Shown here: positions 9,446 to 19,153 of the stretch, in pieces
Position numbering within the stretch: position 1 is the first letter of the stretch
Layout of the letters: every line of letters begins with the position of its first letter
Assembly (NCBI RefSeq): GCF_028473605.1
Contig: NZ_CP097267.1
Span: 2,906,501-2,970,500 of the forward strand
Direction of reading: 5' to 3'
Origin: Acidovorax sp. NCPPB 3576
GTDB taxonomy: Bacteria; Pseudomonadota; Gammaproteobacteria; Burkholderiales; Burkholderiaceae_C
Length of the DNA stretch: 64,000 nt
Position numbers and translations under genes: made by a program
Notes under the pieces: generated by a model
What the model saw: the letters and a program-made list of their open reading frames with translations, nothing else
The model's database searches: none
What the model was told of the DNA's origin: nothing

Positions 9446-11463
9446 TGTTCAGCACTGAGTTTCTCGACCTTCCGCCACTGGCCACGGCGGGCGGTGCCAT
9501 TCAGTTGCCGGGCTCCAAAAGCATCTCCAACCGCGTCTTGCTGCTGGCGGCGCTGAGCGAAGGCACCACCGAAATCCACGACCTGCTGGCCTCCGACGAC
9601 ACGCGGGTCATGCTCGATGCGCTGCGGCAACTGGGCTGCGCAGTGGACGAGCAAGGCGCCAGCGTTCGCATCACGGGCCTGGGCACCCAACCTGCGCGCG
9701 CCCCGGCTGCGCTCTTCCTGGGCAACGCTGGCACCGCGATGCGCCCGCTGACGGCTGCGCTGGCACTGCTGGGCGGCGAGTTCGAGTTGTCCGGCGTGCC
9801 ACGCATGCATGAGCGCCCCATCGGCGACCTAGTGGATGCGCTGCGCCAGTTCGGATGCCGCATCGACTATCTGGGCAACGAAGGGTTTCCGCCGCTTCGC
9901 ATCGCGCATGCAGAGGGCGTACCGCCGCTGTCGCTGTCCAAGGCGATTCCCGTGCGCGGGGACGTGTCGAGCCAATTCCTCACCGCTCTGCTGATGGCCT
10001 TGCCGCTCGTCGCGGTCAAGGAAGACGTGGTGATCGAGGTGGTGGGCGAGCTGATTTCCCGTCCCTACATCCATATCACGCTGCAATTGCTCTCGCGGTT
10101 CGGCATCGATGTGCAGCACGACCAATGGCAGCGGTTCACCATCGCGGCTGGCAGCCGATACCGTTCGCCGGGAAGCATCCATGTCGAAGCCGATGCGTCG
10201 TCGGCCAGTTATTTCATTGCGCTGGGCGCCATTGCAGGCATCGCGCAGCACGACGATGGCGTGCAGATCCTTGGCGTGGGGCAAGACTCGATCCAGGGCG
10301 ACATCCGCTTCATCGAGGCCGCGCGGGCCATGGGCGCGCAGGTCACGGGCGGCCCCAATTGGCTCAAGATCCGCCGGGGGGCGTGGCCGCTCCAGGCCAT
10401 CGATCTCGATTGCAACCACATTCCCGATGCCGCCATGACGCTTGCCGTCATGGCGCTGTATGCCGAAGGGACGACCACCCTGCGCAACATCGCCAGTTGG
10501 CGCGTGAAAGAAACCGACCGCCTGACCGCCATGGCGACCGAACTACGCAAGCTCGGTGCCTTGGTGGAAGAAGGTGCGGATTTTCTGCGCATCACCCCAC
10601 CGGCGGCGCTGGCGGACTGGCGTGCCGCCAGCATCCACACCTACGACGACCACCGCGTGGCCATGTGCTTTTCGTTGGCAGCCTTCAACCCGGCGGCCCT
10701 GCCTATACGCATTCAAGACCCCAAATGCGTGGCCAAGACGTTCCCCGACTATTTCGAAGCGCTGTTTTCCGTCACGCAAACCCCCACCGAACGCATTCCG
10801 GTGATCTGCATCGACGGCCCGACGGCATCCGGCAAGGGCACCGTGGCGGCTGCCGTGGCGCAGCGGCTGGGCTACCGTTTTCTGGATTCCGGTGCCATGT
10901 ACCGCATTGCCGCGCTGGCGGCCCTGCGCACAGGCCTGCAGATCGATGCCGCGCATGAGTCGCGCATCGCAACCTTGGCACGCGCGCTGCCCGTGCGTTT
11001 CGAGGGCGGGCGGATCTGGCTCGGTGCCGACGATGTGACCGATTCAATACGCACCGAAGAAGCGGGCATGAATGCCTCGCGCGTCTCTGCGCTTCCCGCC
11101 GTGCGGGAGGCTTTGGTGGCGCTGCAGCACAGTTTCCGGCGGCTTCCCGGCCTGGTGGCGGACGGACGCGACATGGGCACCGTGATCTTTCCCCAGGCAG
11201 CCCTGAAGGTCTACTTGACCGCCAGCGCGGCATGCCGGGCGGAACGCCGGCATAAACAGTTGATTTCAAAGGGGATTTCGGCTAGCATCGCGGATCTTCG
11301 CGCCGATTTGGAGGCGCGCGACGCCCGGGACAGCTCCCGCAGCGTTGCGCCCTTGAAGCCGGCGCAGGATGCCCTGGTTCTGGACAACTCCTCGCTCACG
11401 GTCGATGCGGCCGTCGAGCAAGTGCTTGCCTGGTGGCAGGAACGACAGCCCTTCGCCATCTAG
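9445..11463 (+). CDS. aroA-cmk: Fused EPSP synthase / cytidylate kinase
   Basis: 672 residues. Residues 1 to about 442 are EPSP synthase, the sixth shikimate step ([10 protein letters not shown] near the start; [26 protein letters not shown]), with the usual ending FPDYFEALF. After a linker of about 10 residues comes a full cytidylate kinase with P-loop GPTASGKGT at about 457-465, [18 protein letters not shown] and a [12 protein letters not shown] segment near the C-terminus. No stop or start separates the two. In most bacteria these are separate adjacent genes; the fusion is known from some Comamonadaceae. rpsA follows, as cmk-rpsA does elsewhere. Confidence 0.95.
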   Translation: MFSTEFLDLPPLATAGGAIQLPGSKSISNRVLLLAALSEGTTEIHDLLASDDTRVMLDALRQLGCAVDEQGASVRITGLGTQPARAPAALFLGNAGTAMRPLTAALALLGGEFELSGVPRMHERPIGDLVDALRQFGCRIDYLGNEGFPPLRIAHAEGVPPLSLSKAIPVRGDVSSQFLTALLMALPLVAVKEDVVIEVVGELISRPYIHITLQLLSRFGIDVQHDQWQRFTIAAGSRYRSPGSIHVEADASSASYFIALGAIAGIAQHDDGVQILGVGQDSIQGDIRFIEAARAMGAQVTGGPNWLKIRRGAWPLQAIDLDCNHIPDAAMTLAVMALYAEGTTTLRNIASWRVKETDRLTAMATELRKLGALVEEGADFLRITPPAALADWRAASIHTYDDHRVAMCFSLAAFNPAALPIRIQDPKCVAKTFPDYFEALFSVTQTPTERIPVICIDGPTASGKGTVAAAVAQRLGYRFLDSGAMYRIAALAALRTGLQIDAAHESRIATLARALPVRFEGGRIWLGADDVTDSIRTEEAGMNASRVSALPAVREALVALQHSFRRLPGLVADGRDMGTVIFPQAALKVYLTASAACRAERRHKQLISKGISASIADLRADLEARDARDSSRSVAPLKPAQDALVLDNSSLTVDAAVEQVLAWWQERQPFAI

Positions 11464-11649
11464 GCACGGGGTTGCAAACCCGAGGCTCGCTGCCCCGGGC
11501 AGGCCCATACGGTCCCACACGCGCATGCAGCGCCCAGGCCGTGCGGTTCTACAACCTAACCGCGGTTTTGCCGCAAAAAACCTCCGCAGGCAGCTTTAAA
11601 AACGATGGCAATGGTGCTGTCGGAACCCTGTTTGCGCTTTAGGAAATAC

Positions 11650-13335
11650 ATGTCTGAATCTTTTGCCGCCCTTTTCGAAGAGTCTTTGACACGCACCGAA
11701 ATGCGTCCGGGCGAAGTGATCACCGCCGAAGTCGTGCGCGTGGAACACAATTTCGTCGTGGTGAACGCTGGCCTCAAGTCTGAAGCCTACGTGCCCCTGG
11801 AAGAGTTCAAGAACGACAAGGGCGAAGTCGAAGTCCAAGTAGGCGATTTCGTCTCCGTGGCCATCGGCTCGATCGAAAACGGTTACGGCGACACCATCCT
11901 GTCGCGCGACACCGCCAAGCGCCTGGCCTCCTGGCTGGCGCTGGAAAAGGCCCTGGAATCCGGCGAATTCGTCACCGGCACGACCAGCGGCAAGGTCAAG
12001 GGTGGCCTCACGGTGCTGGTCAACGGCATCCGCGCCTTCCTGCCAGGTTCGCTGATCGACACGCGTCCGATCAAGGACCTGACGCCTTACGAAAACAAGA
12101 CCCTGGAATTCAAGGTCATCAAGCTCGACCGCAAGCGCAACAACGTGGTGCTGTCGCGCCGCGCTGTGGTGGAAGCGTCCATGGGCGAAGAGCGCGCCAA
12201 GCTGATGGAAACCCTCAAGGAAGGCTCCATCGTTCAAGGCGTGGTCAAGAACATCACCGAATACGGTGCATTCGTGGACCTGGGCGGCATTGACGGCCTG
12301 CTGCACATCACCGACATGGCATGGCGCCGCGTTCGCCATCCTTCGGAAGTGGTCACGGCCGGTCAGGAAATCACGGCCAAGATCCTCAAGTTCGACACCG
12401 AGAAGAACCGCGTGTCCCTGGGCCTCAAGCAAATGGGCGACGATCCCTGGATGGGCGTTTCGCGCCGCTATCCTTCGAGCACCCGCCTGTTCGGCAAGGT
12501 CACGAACATTGCCGACTACGGCGCTTTCGTGGAACTGGAACCCGGCATCGAAGGCCTGGTGCACGTCTCCGAAATGGACTGGACGAACAAGAACATCGCT
12601 CCTTCCAAGCTCGTGTCACTGGGTGACGAAGTCGAAGTCATGGTCCTCGAGATCGACGAAGACAAGCGCCGCATCAGCCTGGGCATGAAGCAGTGCAAGG
12701 CCAACCCATGGCAAGAGTTTGCACAGAACACCAAGCGTGGCGACCGCGTCAAGGGCCCGATCAAGTCGATCACCGACTTCGGCGTGTTCGTGGGCCTGGC
12801 TGCCGGCATTGACGGCCTGGTGCACCTGTCCGACCTGTCCTGGAACGAAACCGGCGAAGCCGCCGTTCGCAACTACAAGAAGGGCCAGGAAGTCGAAGCG
12901 ATCGTGCTGGCCGTGGACGTGGACCGCGAGCGCATCTCCCTGGGCATCAAGCAGCTCGACGGCGACCCGTTCACGACCTTCGTGACGGTGAACGACAAGG
13001 GCCAGACGGTGACCGGCAAGGTCAAGACCGTGGATGCCCGTGGCGCTGAAATCGACCTCGGCGAAGACATCATCGGCTACCTGCGCGCTTCGGAAATCTC
13101 ACGCGACCGCGTGGAAGATGCCCGCAACGTGCTCAAGGAAGGCGACGAAGTCACGGCCGTGGTGGTGAACGTGGATCGCAAGACCCGCAACATCCAGCTG
13201 TCGATCAAGCAAAAGGACATGGCCGACGAGCAAGGCGCCATGGCCAACCTGAGCCAGCAATCGAGCCGCGAGAGCGCCGGCACGACCAGCCTGGGCGCCC
13301 TGCTGCGCGCCAAGCTGGACAACTCGGACAAGTAA
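11650..13335 (+). CDS. rpsA: 30S ribosomal protein S1
   Basis: 561 residues from ATG 11650, with AGGAA just upstream. I rejected an in-frame start 15 codons earlier because [13 protein letters not shown] is the usual S1 beginning. Six S1/OB-fold repeats are recognisable (for example [62 protein letters not shown]). S1 helps mRNA bind the 30S subunit. The 186 bp between cmk and rpsA show no clear promoter, so it may be co-transcribed or use a weak internal one. A strong terminator follows. Confidence 0.98.
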   Translation: MSESFAALFEESLTRTEMRPGEVITAEVVRVEHNFVVVNAGLKSEAYVPLEEFKNDKGEVEVQVGDFVSVAIGSIENGYGDTILSRDTAKRLASWLALEKALESGEFVTGTTSGKVKGGLTVLVNGIRAFLPGSLIDTRPIKDLTPYENKTLEFKVIKLDRKRNNVVLSRRAVVEASMGEERAKLMETLKEGSIVQGVVKNITEYGAFVDLGGIDGLLHITDMAWRRVRHPSEVVTAGQEITAKILKFDTEKNRVSLGLKQMGDDPWMGVSRRYPSSTRLFGKVTNIADYGAFVELEPGIEGLVHVSEMDWTNKNIAPSKLVSLGDEVEVMVLEIDEDKRRISLGMKQCKANPWQEFAQNTKRGDRVKGPIKSITDFGVFVGLAAGIDGLVHLSDLSWNETGEAAVRNYKKGQEVEAIVLAVDVDRERISLGIKQLDGDPFTTFVTVNDKGQTVTGKVKTVDARGAEIDLGEDIIGYLRASEISRDRVEDARNVLKEGDEVTAVVVNVDRKTRNIQLSIKQKDMADEQGAMANLSQQSSRESAGTTSLGALLRAKLDNSDK

Positions 13336-13375
13336 GCCGAGAGTCGAACAACGACCGCTTCGGCGGTTGTGAACG

Positions 13376-13404
13376 GCGGGCGCCTCGTGCGCCCGCTTCT
13401 TTTT
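13376..13404 (+). terminator. Terminator after rpsA
   Basis: GCGGGCGC-CTCGT-GCGCCCGC hairpin followed by TTCTTTTTG, 41 bp past the rpsA stop. Confidence 0.8.
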
Positions 13405-13438
13405 GTTCTGTTTCCCAGGTTGCAAAGACTAGGATTCC

Positions 13439-13768
13439 ATGACCCGATCAGACCTCGTTGAAGAACTGGCAGCACGGTTCAGCCAGCTGACCCAGCGCGA
13501 TGCCGAGTACGCCGTCAAGACCATTCTGGACGCCGTGGGCGACGCATTGGTGCGCGGGCACCGCATCGAGATCCGGGGTTTCGGCAGCTTTTCGGTCAAC
13601 CACCGCCCTCCCCGGATGGGACGCAATCCCCGCAGCGGCGAAGCCGTGGCGATCCCGGAAAAGCGCGTGCCCCACTTCAAGCCCGGCAAGGCGCTGCGCG
13701 AAGCGGTGGACCAGCGCACGGTCGAAATGGGCATCGTCGATGCCCCGCAGCCGAAAGATCAAAATTGA
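13439..13768 (+). CDS. ihfB: Integration host factor subunit beta
   Basis: 109 residues of the HU/IHF fold. [14 protein letters not shown] is a typical IhfB start, and [28 protein letters not shown] holds the DNA-clamping beta-arm with its conserved Pro. With IhfA it bends DNA. The rpsA-ihfB order is conserved. The C-terminus is some 15 residues longer than in E. coli. Its stop codon falls at the beginning of a degenerate repeat copy, which probably supplied the tail end. Confidence 0.96.
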   Translation: MTRSDLVEELAARFSQLTQRDAEYAVKTILDAVGDALVRGHRIEIRGFGSFSVNHRPPRMGRNPRSGEAVAIPEKRVPHFKPGKALREAVDQRTVEMGIVDAPQPKDQN

Positions 13769-13810
13769 TAGCTGCCCGCGCTTTCCTGTCAAGCGCCGAC
13801 AGCCTGTAGC
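13761..13810 (+). repeat. Short variant of the intergenic repeat overlapping the ihfB stop
   Basis: Begins AAAATTGATAGCTGCCCGCG and continues CTTTCCTGTCAAGCGCCGAC. The TTGATAGC block is shared with the other copies but the middle differs, so this is a sub-type. The TGA of ihfB lies in TTGATAG. Confidence 0.45.
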
Positions 13811-13882
13811 ACGGGTATCGGCAAGGATGGAAGACACGCCACGGCGTGCCCGTAGAATGCCCCCACACCACCAGGGAGACGC

Positions 13883-14203
13883 ATGAAATACCTCCTGTGG
13901 CTGCTCAAGGCAGCCATTTTTTTTACCCTGTTCGCTTTTGCGCTGAACAACCAGCAAGACGCCACCGTGCACTTTTTCTTCGGCACGCACTGGAGCGCCC
14001 CCTTGGTGCTCGTCGTGCTGACCGCCTTCGCAGCGGGGGTCGTGGTGGGTGTGCTGGGCATGGTGCCCCGCTGGTGGAAGCACCGCAGCGCCGCCCGCCG
14101 CGCGCAGGCCGCCTTGCCGCCCGAGCCCGCTGCCCCTGCGCCGGTGGCGGCACCCGCCGTGCCGGACCTGCAACAACAACCGCCCTCCATCCATGGAATT
14201 TGA
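13883..14203 (+). CDS. lapA: LapA-family inner-membrane protein
   Basis: 106 residues with two membrane helices (about 5-22 and 40-62) and the LapA/DUF1049 pattern: FALNNQQDATVHFFFG between the helices, then a cytoplasmic Arg/Ala/Pro-rich tail. LapA works with LapB in controlling lipopolysaccharide assembly through LpxC turnover. GGGAGA precedes the ATG and TAGAAT (13853-13858) is a likely -10. The last 11 bp overlap lapB. The tail is rich in Ala and Pro, typical of high-GC relatives. Confidence 0.88.
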   Translation: MKYLLWLLKAAIFFTLFAFALNNQQDATVHFFFGTHWSAPLVLVVLTAFAAGVVVGVLGMVPRWWKHRSAARRAQAALPPEPAAPAPVAAPAVPDLQQQPPSIHGI

Positions 14204-15350
14204 TTTCAGCTGGCTGCTGCTGGGCCTGCCGCTGGCGTTCGTGCTGGGATGGTTCGCCTCCCGCTTCGACCTGAAGCAGCTGAGGGAAGAGAACCGCCGT
14301 GCGCCCAAGGCCTATTTCAAGGGCCTGAACTTTCTGCTCAACGAGCAGCAGGACCAGGCGATCGATGCGTTCATCGAGGCGGTGCAGAACGATCCGGACA
14401 CGTCCGAGCTGCATTTCGCGCTGGGCAATCTCTTTCGCCGCCGGGGCGAATACAACCGCGCCGTGCGCGTGCACGAGCATCTGCTGTCCCGGGGCGACCT
14501 GAGCCGCACCGACCGCGACCGGGCGCAGCATGCGCTGGCGCTGGACTTCCTCAAGGCGGGACTGCTCGACCGTGCAGAAGATGCCCTGCGCCGGCTGGAG
14601 AACACGCCGTTCGAAAGCCAGTCGCGCCTGGCCCTGCTGGCCATCTACGAACGCTCGCGCGACTGGCCTCAGGCTGCGGCCATCGCCCTCAAGATGCACG
14701 GCTCGCACCAGGGCGACTTCAGCACGCGGCAGGCCCATTACCTGTGCGAACAGGCGATTGCGCGCGCAGCCCAGGGCGACCAGGAAGCGGCGCAGGCCCA
14801 GTTGGAAGAGGCCGTGGCCGCCGCGCCCCACGCACCCCGGCCGCGCATCGAACTGGCCCGCCTGCACCACCGCTGCGGCCGGCCGGAAAAAGCATTCGCC
14901 ACGCTGCTGGAACTGTCGCGCGAATCACCCGGCGCCCTGCCCCTGGCGGCGCCGCTGCTCGTCGAAGTCGGCGCGGCCACGCGGCGGACGGACGAAACCT
15001 ACCAATTGCTGCTCGGCCATTACGAACGGGCGCCGTCGCTGGACATGCTGGAGGCCATCGTGTCGATGGACGAGGCTTCGGGCGACGCGGCCCGGCCGGG
15101 GCCACAGTGGTATGTGCGCCATCTGGACAAGGAACCTTCGCTGGTGGCCGCCGCAAAGTGGCTGGCGCAGGAAAAACTCGAGCATGAGCAGTTCCATCCC
15201 CAGGTGCAAAAAGCGCTGGACCAGGCGACCAAGCCCCTCACCCGCTACCGCTGCGCGGCCTGCGGCTTCGAGGCGCGGCAGCATTTTTGGCAGTGCCCCG
15301 GATGCCAGACCTGGGACAGCTACCCGGCCCGGCGCGTGGAAGAGCTGTGA
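14193..15350 (+). CDS. lapB: Lipopolysaccharide assembly protein B (YciM)
   Basis: 385 residues (E. coli about 389). One N-terminal membrane anchor (FSWLLLGLPLAFVLGWFASRF) is followed by TPR repeats over most of the length. It ends in a rubredoxin-like zinc/iron knuckle with two CxxC pairs (YRCAACGFEARQHFWQCPGC). LapB brings LpxC to FtsH and balances LPS synthesis. I chose ATG 14193 because MEFDFSWLL is the family start; longer in-frame readings run through lapA. The start overlaps lapA by 11 bp. Confidence 0.95.
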   Translation: MEFDFSWLLLGLPLAFVLGWFASRFDLKQLREENRRAPKAYFKGLNFLLNEQQDQAIDAFIEAVQNDPDTSELHFALGNLFRRRGEYNRAVRVHEHLLSRGDLSRTDRDRAQHALALDFLKAGLLDRAEDALRRLENTPFESQSRLALLAIYERSRDWPQAAAIALKMHGSHQGDFSTRQAHYLCEQAIARAAQGDQEAAQAQLEEAVAAAPHAPRPRIELARLHHRCGRPEKAFATLLELSRESPGALPLAAPLLVEVGAATRRTDETYQLLLGHYERAPSLDMLEAIVSMDEASGDAARPGPQWYVRHLDKEPSLVAAAKWLAQEKLEHEQFHPQVQKALDQATKPLTRYRCAACGFEARQHFWQCPGCQTWDSYPARRVEEL

Positions 15351-15361
15351 CGCCCCTTGCC

Positions 15362-15727
15362 ATGAAACACCTTAACGGCGGGCCTCGACTGCCGTCCCGC
15401 GCCAAAGCCCTGCTGCGCTCCCTGATCGCCCTGGTCGCGGCTTTTCACTGCATGGCCGCATCGGCCGCGGTGGAGGTCAATACCGCCTCCGTGGCCGATC
15501 TGGACGGCATCAAAGGCATCGGCCCTGCCCTGTCGGCCAAGATCCTCAAGGCGCGGGAGCAAGGCCCTTTCGAGGGCTGGACCGACCTCGTCGCGCGCGT
15601 GCAGGGCATGGGCAAGACCTCCGCCGCGCGGCTTTCCAACGAAGGTTTGACCGTCAACGGCGCAGCGTTCGGCCAATCGCCCACTGCAGCGGCCCCGCAG
15701 CCGCCGATCGCAGGCGCGTCGCGTTAG
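15362..15727 (+). CDS. Secreted ComEA-like helix-hairpin-helix protein
   Basis: 121 residues from ATG 15362, 11 bp after lapB. A hydrophobic signal segment (LLRSLIALVAAFHCMAASAA) precedes two HhH motifs: VNTASVADLDGIKGIGPALSAKIL and a second around LVARVQGMGKTSAARL. This is the ComEA/DUF655 DNA-binding fold. In related bacteria such proteins bind incoming DNA in the periplasm during natural transformation. It lacks the long N-terminal part of Bacillus ComEA, as Gram-negative versions do. An uptake role is inferred. Confidence 0.82.
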   Translation: MKHLNGGPRLPSRAKALLRSLIALVAAFHCMAASAAVEVNTASVADLDGIKGIGPALSAKILKAREQGPFEGWTDLVARVQGMGKTSAARLSNEGLTVNGAAFGQSPTAAAPQPPIAGASR

Positions 15728-15827
15728 ACGCCCAAAGGATTCCGGGCCCGCAGCAGGCCCAATCTCCGGGCTCTGCTAGGGTATTCATAGCAGGTGCGAA
15801 AAGGCATGCCCGTAGAATCGTTCGGGC

Positions 15828-18788
15828 ATGCCCCTGATCCTCCTCGTCCTCCTCCCCTTCATCGGCAGCCTGCTGGCGGCGGTGCTGCCATCGAATGCGC
15901 GCAACACCGAATCCACGCTCGCCGGTGCGATCGCGCTGTTCTGCGCGGTACAGACGGCGCTGTGCTTTCCGGAGATCGCCGCGGGCGGGGTATTGCGGCA
16001 GGAGATCCCCTGGCTGCCCGCGCTGGGGCTGAACCTGGTGATCCGCATGGACGGGTTCGCCTGGATGTTCTGCATGCTGATCCTGGGCATCGGCTCGCTG
16101 GTGGTGCTGTATGCGCGCTACTACATGTCGCCGGCCGATCCGGTGCCGCGCTTCTTCTCGTTCTTCCTGGCGTTCATGGGGGCGATGACCGGCGTGGTGC
16201 TGTCGGGCAACATCATCCAGCTGGCCTTCTTCTGGGAGCTGACCAGCCTGTCCTCCTTCCTGCTGATCGGCTACTGGTACCACCGCCAGGACGCGCGCCG
16301 CGGGGCGCGCATGGCGCTCACGGTCACGGGCACCGGCGGGCTGTGCATGCTGGCGGGCATGCTGGTGATCGGGCACATCGTGGGCAGCTACGACCTGGAC
16401 CATGTGTTGGCCGCCGGCGAGCAGATCCGCAACCACCCCTGGTATCTGACGGCGCTGGTACTGGTGCTGCTGGGCGCGCTGACCAAGAGCGCGCAGTTTC
16501 CCTTCCACTTCTGGCTGCCCAACGCCATGGCCGCGCCGACGCCCGTGTCGGCCTACCTGCACTCGGCCACGATGGTGAAGGCAGGCGTTTTTCTGCTGGC
16601 GCGCATGTGGCCGGTGATGGGCGGCACCGAGCCCTGGTTCTGGCTGGTGGGCGGCGCGGGCGTGTGCACACTGCTGGTGGGCGGCTACGCGGCCATGTTC
16701 CAGAACGACCTCAAGGGTCTGCTGGCGTATTCCACGATCTCGCACCTGGGCCTGATCACGCTGCTGCTGGGGCTGAACAGCCCGCTGGCGGCCGTGGCGG
16801 CCGTGTTCCACATCATGAACCACGCCACCTTCAAGGCGTCGCTCTTCATGGCGGCGGGCATCGTGGACCATGAAAGCGGCACGCGCGACATCCGGCGCCT
16901 GTCCGGGCTGCGCACCATGATGCCGGTGACGGCCACGCTGGCGATGGTGGCCAGTGCGTCCATGGCGGGCGTGCCGCTGCTCAACGGCTTTCTGTCCAAG
17001 GAAATGTTCTTCGCCGAGACGGTGTTCCTCGACGCCTCGCCGCTCGTGGCCACCGTGCTGCCCGTCGCCGCCACGCTGGCCGGCGTGTTCAGCGTGGCCT
17101 ATTCGCTGCGCTTCATCGTGGACGTTTTCTGGGGCCCGCGCGCGCAAGACCTGCCCCGCCAGCCGCACGAGCCGCCGCACTGGATGCGCGTGCCGGTGGA
17201 GCTGCTGGTGCTGGCTTGCCTGGTGGTCGGCGCCTTTCCCGCGTGGTCGGTCGGGCGCTATCTGGACGCGGCTGCGCGCCCGGTGGTCGGCGGAACCCTG
17301 CCGGAATTCAGCCTGGCCATCTGGCACGGCTTCAACACCCCCTTCGTGATGAGCCTGGTCGCCCTGGGCGGCGGCACCGCGCTCTATCTTCTGCTGCGCC
17401 GCCAGCGCGCCGCGGGCAAGGTGGATGCGCCCCCGCTCATCTACCGTGTGAGCGGGCGGCGGCTGTTCGAGATCGCGCTCACCTGGCTCACGCTGTGCGG
17501 GCACAACGGCCGGCGGCTGATGGCCACGCCGCGGCTGCAGTGGCAGATGCTGTGGCTGGTGCTGGCGGCGCTGGCCGGCGCGGCCTTGCCGCTGTGGACG
17601 CAGGGCCTGCAGCTCGGCGACCGCGGCACCCTGCCCTTGTCGCCGGCCTTCGTCGTGCTGTGGACCCTCGGCTCGATCTGCGCGGTGGCCGCCGCGTGGC
17701 AGGCCAAGTACCACCGGCTCGCGGCGCTGACGCTCATGGGCGGCGCGGGCCTGTGCACCTGCATCACCTTCCTGTGGTTCTCGGCGCCCGACCTCGCGCT
17801 CACGCAGATCGTGGTGGAGATCGTCACCACCGTGCTCGTGCTGCTGGGCCTGCGCTGGCTGCCGCGGCGCGACGAGCGGCTGCGCGGCGTCGATACAACC
17901 CATCCGGGCATCGTGCGGGCACGGCGGCTGCGCGACATGGCGGTGGCGGTGGCCGCCGGCGGCGGCATGGCCTGGCTGGCCTTCACCATGATGAGCCGGC
18001 CGTTCCCCGAGAGCACCTCCACCTTCTTCCTGGAGCGTGCGCAGACCGAGGGCGGCGGCACCAACGTGGTCAACGTGATGCTGGTGGACTTCCGCGGCTT
18101 CGACACCTTCGGCGAGATCGTGGTGCTGGGCATCGTCGCCCTGACGGTCTATGCGCTGCTGCGCCGCTTCCGCCCCGCGCGCGAGACCATGGACCTGCCC
18201 GAGCAGCAGCGCAACATGCCGGCCGATCTGCAGACCGACCTGCTCAACCCGCGCAATGCCGCCGACACCGCCATCGGCTACCTGATGGTGCCCGCCGTGC
18301 TGGTGCGGCTGCTGCTGCCATTCACGGCCCTGGTGTCGTTCTACATGTTCATGCGGGGCCACAACGAGCCGGGCGGCGGCTTCGTGGCCGGGCTGGTGCT
18401 GTCGGTGGGGCTGCTGCTGCAATACATCATCTCGGGCACGCACTGGGTCGAGGCCCACCTGCCGCTCTACCCGCGCCGCTGGATCGGCATGGGGCTGCTG
18501 TTCGCCCTGGGCACCGGGCTGGGCGCCATCGCGCTGGGCTACCCGTTCCTGACCAGCCACACCGCACACCTGCACCTGCCGGTGATCGGCGACATCCACA
18601 TCGCCAGCGCGCTGTTCTTCGACATCGGCGTGTTCACCCTGGTGGTCGGCTCGACGCTGCTGATCCTCACCGCCATTGCCCACCAGTCGGTGCGGGGCCA
18701 CCGCTACCACGCGCGCCTGGCCGAGGAGCGCGAGGCCGAGCTGGCCGCCAGCCCCGGCGCCACCGCCCCTGAAGGAGGAGCCCGCTGA
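15828..18788 (+). CDS. mrpA: Mrp/Pha antiporter subunit A fused to subunit B
   Basis: 986 residues, very hydrophobic. The MrpA part is homologous to complex I subunit NuoL and shows ELTSLSSFLLIGYW with Glu137, and LTKSAQFPFHFWLPNAM with Lys220, both of the proton-path type. The last 170 or so residues are an MrpB domain (LLPFTALVSFYMFMRGHNEPGGGFVAGL), so there is no separate mrpB. It is the core of a multi-subunit Na+ or K+/H+ antiporter for pH and salt tolerance. TAGAAT at 15813-15818 is a likely -10. Its stop overlaps mrpC. Confidence 0.96.
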   Translation: MPLILLVLLPFIGSLLAAVLPSNARNTESTLAGAIALFCAVQTALCFPEIAAGGVLRQEIPWLPALGLNLVIRMDGFAWMFCMLILGIGSLVVLYARYYMSPADPVPRFFSFFLAFMGAMTGVVLSGNIIQLAFFWELTSLSSFLLIGYWYHRQDARRGARMALTVTGTGGLCMLAGMLVIGHIVGSYDLDHVLAAGEQIRNHPWYLTALVLVLLGALTKSAQFPFHFWLPNAMAAPTPVSAYLHSATMVKAGVFLLARMWPVMGGTEPWFWLVGGAGVCTLLVGGYAAMFQNDLKGLLAYSTISHLGLITLLLGLNSPLAAVAAVFHIMNHATFKASLFMAAGIVDHESGTRDIRRLSGLRTMMPVTATLAMVASASMAGVPLLNGFLSKEMFFAETVFLDASPLVATVLPVAATLAGVFSVAYSLRFIVDVFWGPRAQDLPRQPHEPPHWMRVPVELLVLACLVVGAFPAWSVGRYLDAAARPVVGGTLPEFSLAIWHGFNTPFVMSLVALGGGTALYLLLRRQRAAGKVDAPPLIYRVSGRRLFEIALTWLTLCGHNGRRLMATPRLQWQMLWLVLAALAGAALPLWTQGLQLGDRGTLPLSPAFVVLWTLGSICAVAAAWQAKYHRLAALTLMGGAGLCTCITFLWFSAPDLALTQIVVEIVTTVLVLLGLRWLPRRDERLRGVDTTHPGIVRARRLRDMAVAVAAGGGMAWLAFTMMSRPFPESTSTFFLERAQTEGGGTNVVNVMLVDFRGFDTFGEIVVLGIVALTVYALLRRFRPARETMDLPEQQRNMPADLQTDLLNPRNAADTAIGYLMVPAVLVRLLLPFTALVSFYMFMRGHNEPGGGFVAGLVLSVGLLLQYIISGTHWVEAHLPLYPRRWIGMGLLFALGTGLGAIALGYPFLTSHTAHLHLPVIGDIHIASALFFDIGVFTLVVGSTLLILTAIAHQSVRGHRYHARLAEEREAELAASPGATAPEGGAR

Positions 18789-19153
18789 TGGAAATCGTTC
18801 TCGCCATTGCCATCGGCGTGCTCACCGGCTCCGGCGTGTGGCTGCTGCTGCGCCCGCGGACCTTCCAGGTCATCATGGGCCTGGCGCTGCTGTCGTATGC
18901 GGTCAACCTGTTCATCTTCAGCATGGGCCGCCTGGGCCTGGCCATCAACAAGGAGCCGGTGCTGGTGGAGGGCATCCCCAAAGACCTGCTGCACTATGCC
19001 GACCCCATGCCGCAGGCGCTGGTGCTGACCGCCATCGTGATCGGCTTCGCCATGACGGCGCTGTTCCTGGTGGTGCTGCTGGCATCGCGCGGCATGTCGG
19101 GCACCGACCATGTGGACGGCACGCGCTCGCACGACGTGCAGGAGATGCCATGA
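18788..19153 (+). CDS. mrpC: Mrp antiporter subunit C
   Basis: 121 residues with three membrane helices, NuoK-like (GVWLLLRPRTFQVIMGLALLSYAVNLFIFSMG; PMPQALVLTAIVIGFAMTALFLV). The ALVLTAIVIGFA motif is conserved in MrpC/MnhC. The ATG overlaps the mrpA stop by 1 bp (TGATG) and its own stop overlaps mrpD by 4 bp. It is an integral part of the hetero-oligomeric antiporter. Confidence 0.95.
   Translation: MEIVLAIAIGVLTGSGVWLLLRPRTFQVIMGLALLSYAVNLFIFSMGRLGLAINKEPVLVEGIPKDLLHYADPMPQALVLTAIVIGFAMTALFLVVLLASRGMSGTDHVDGTRSHDVQEMP

Noticed and set aside
15654..18710. 1018-codon open frame antisense to mrpA
   Set aside because: The product would be mostly His, Arg, Gln and Ala, a shadow of GC-rich membrane-protein codons.
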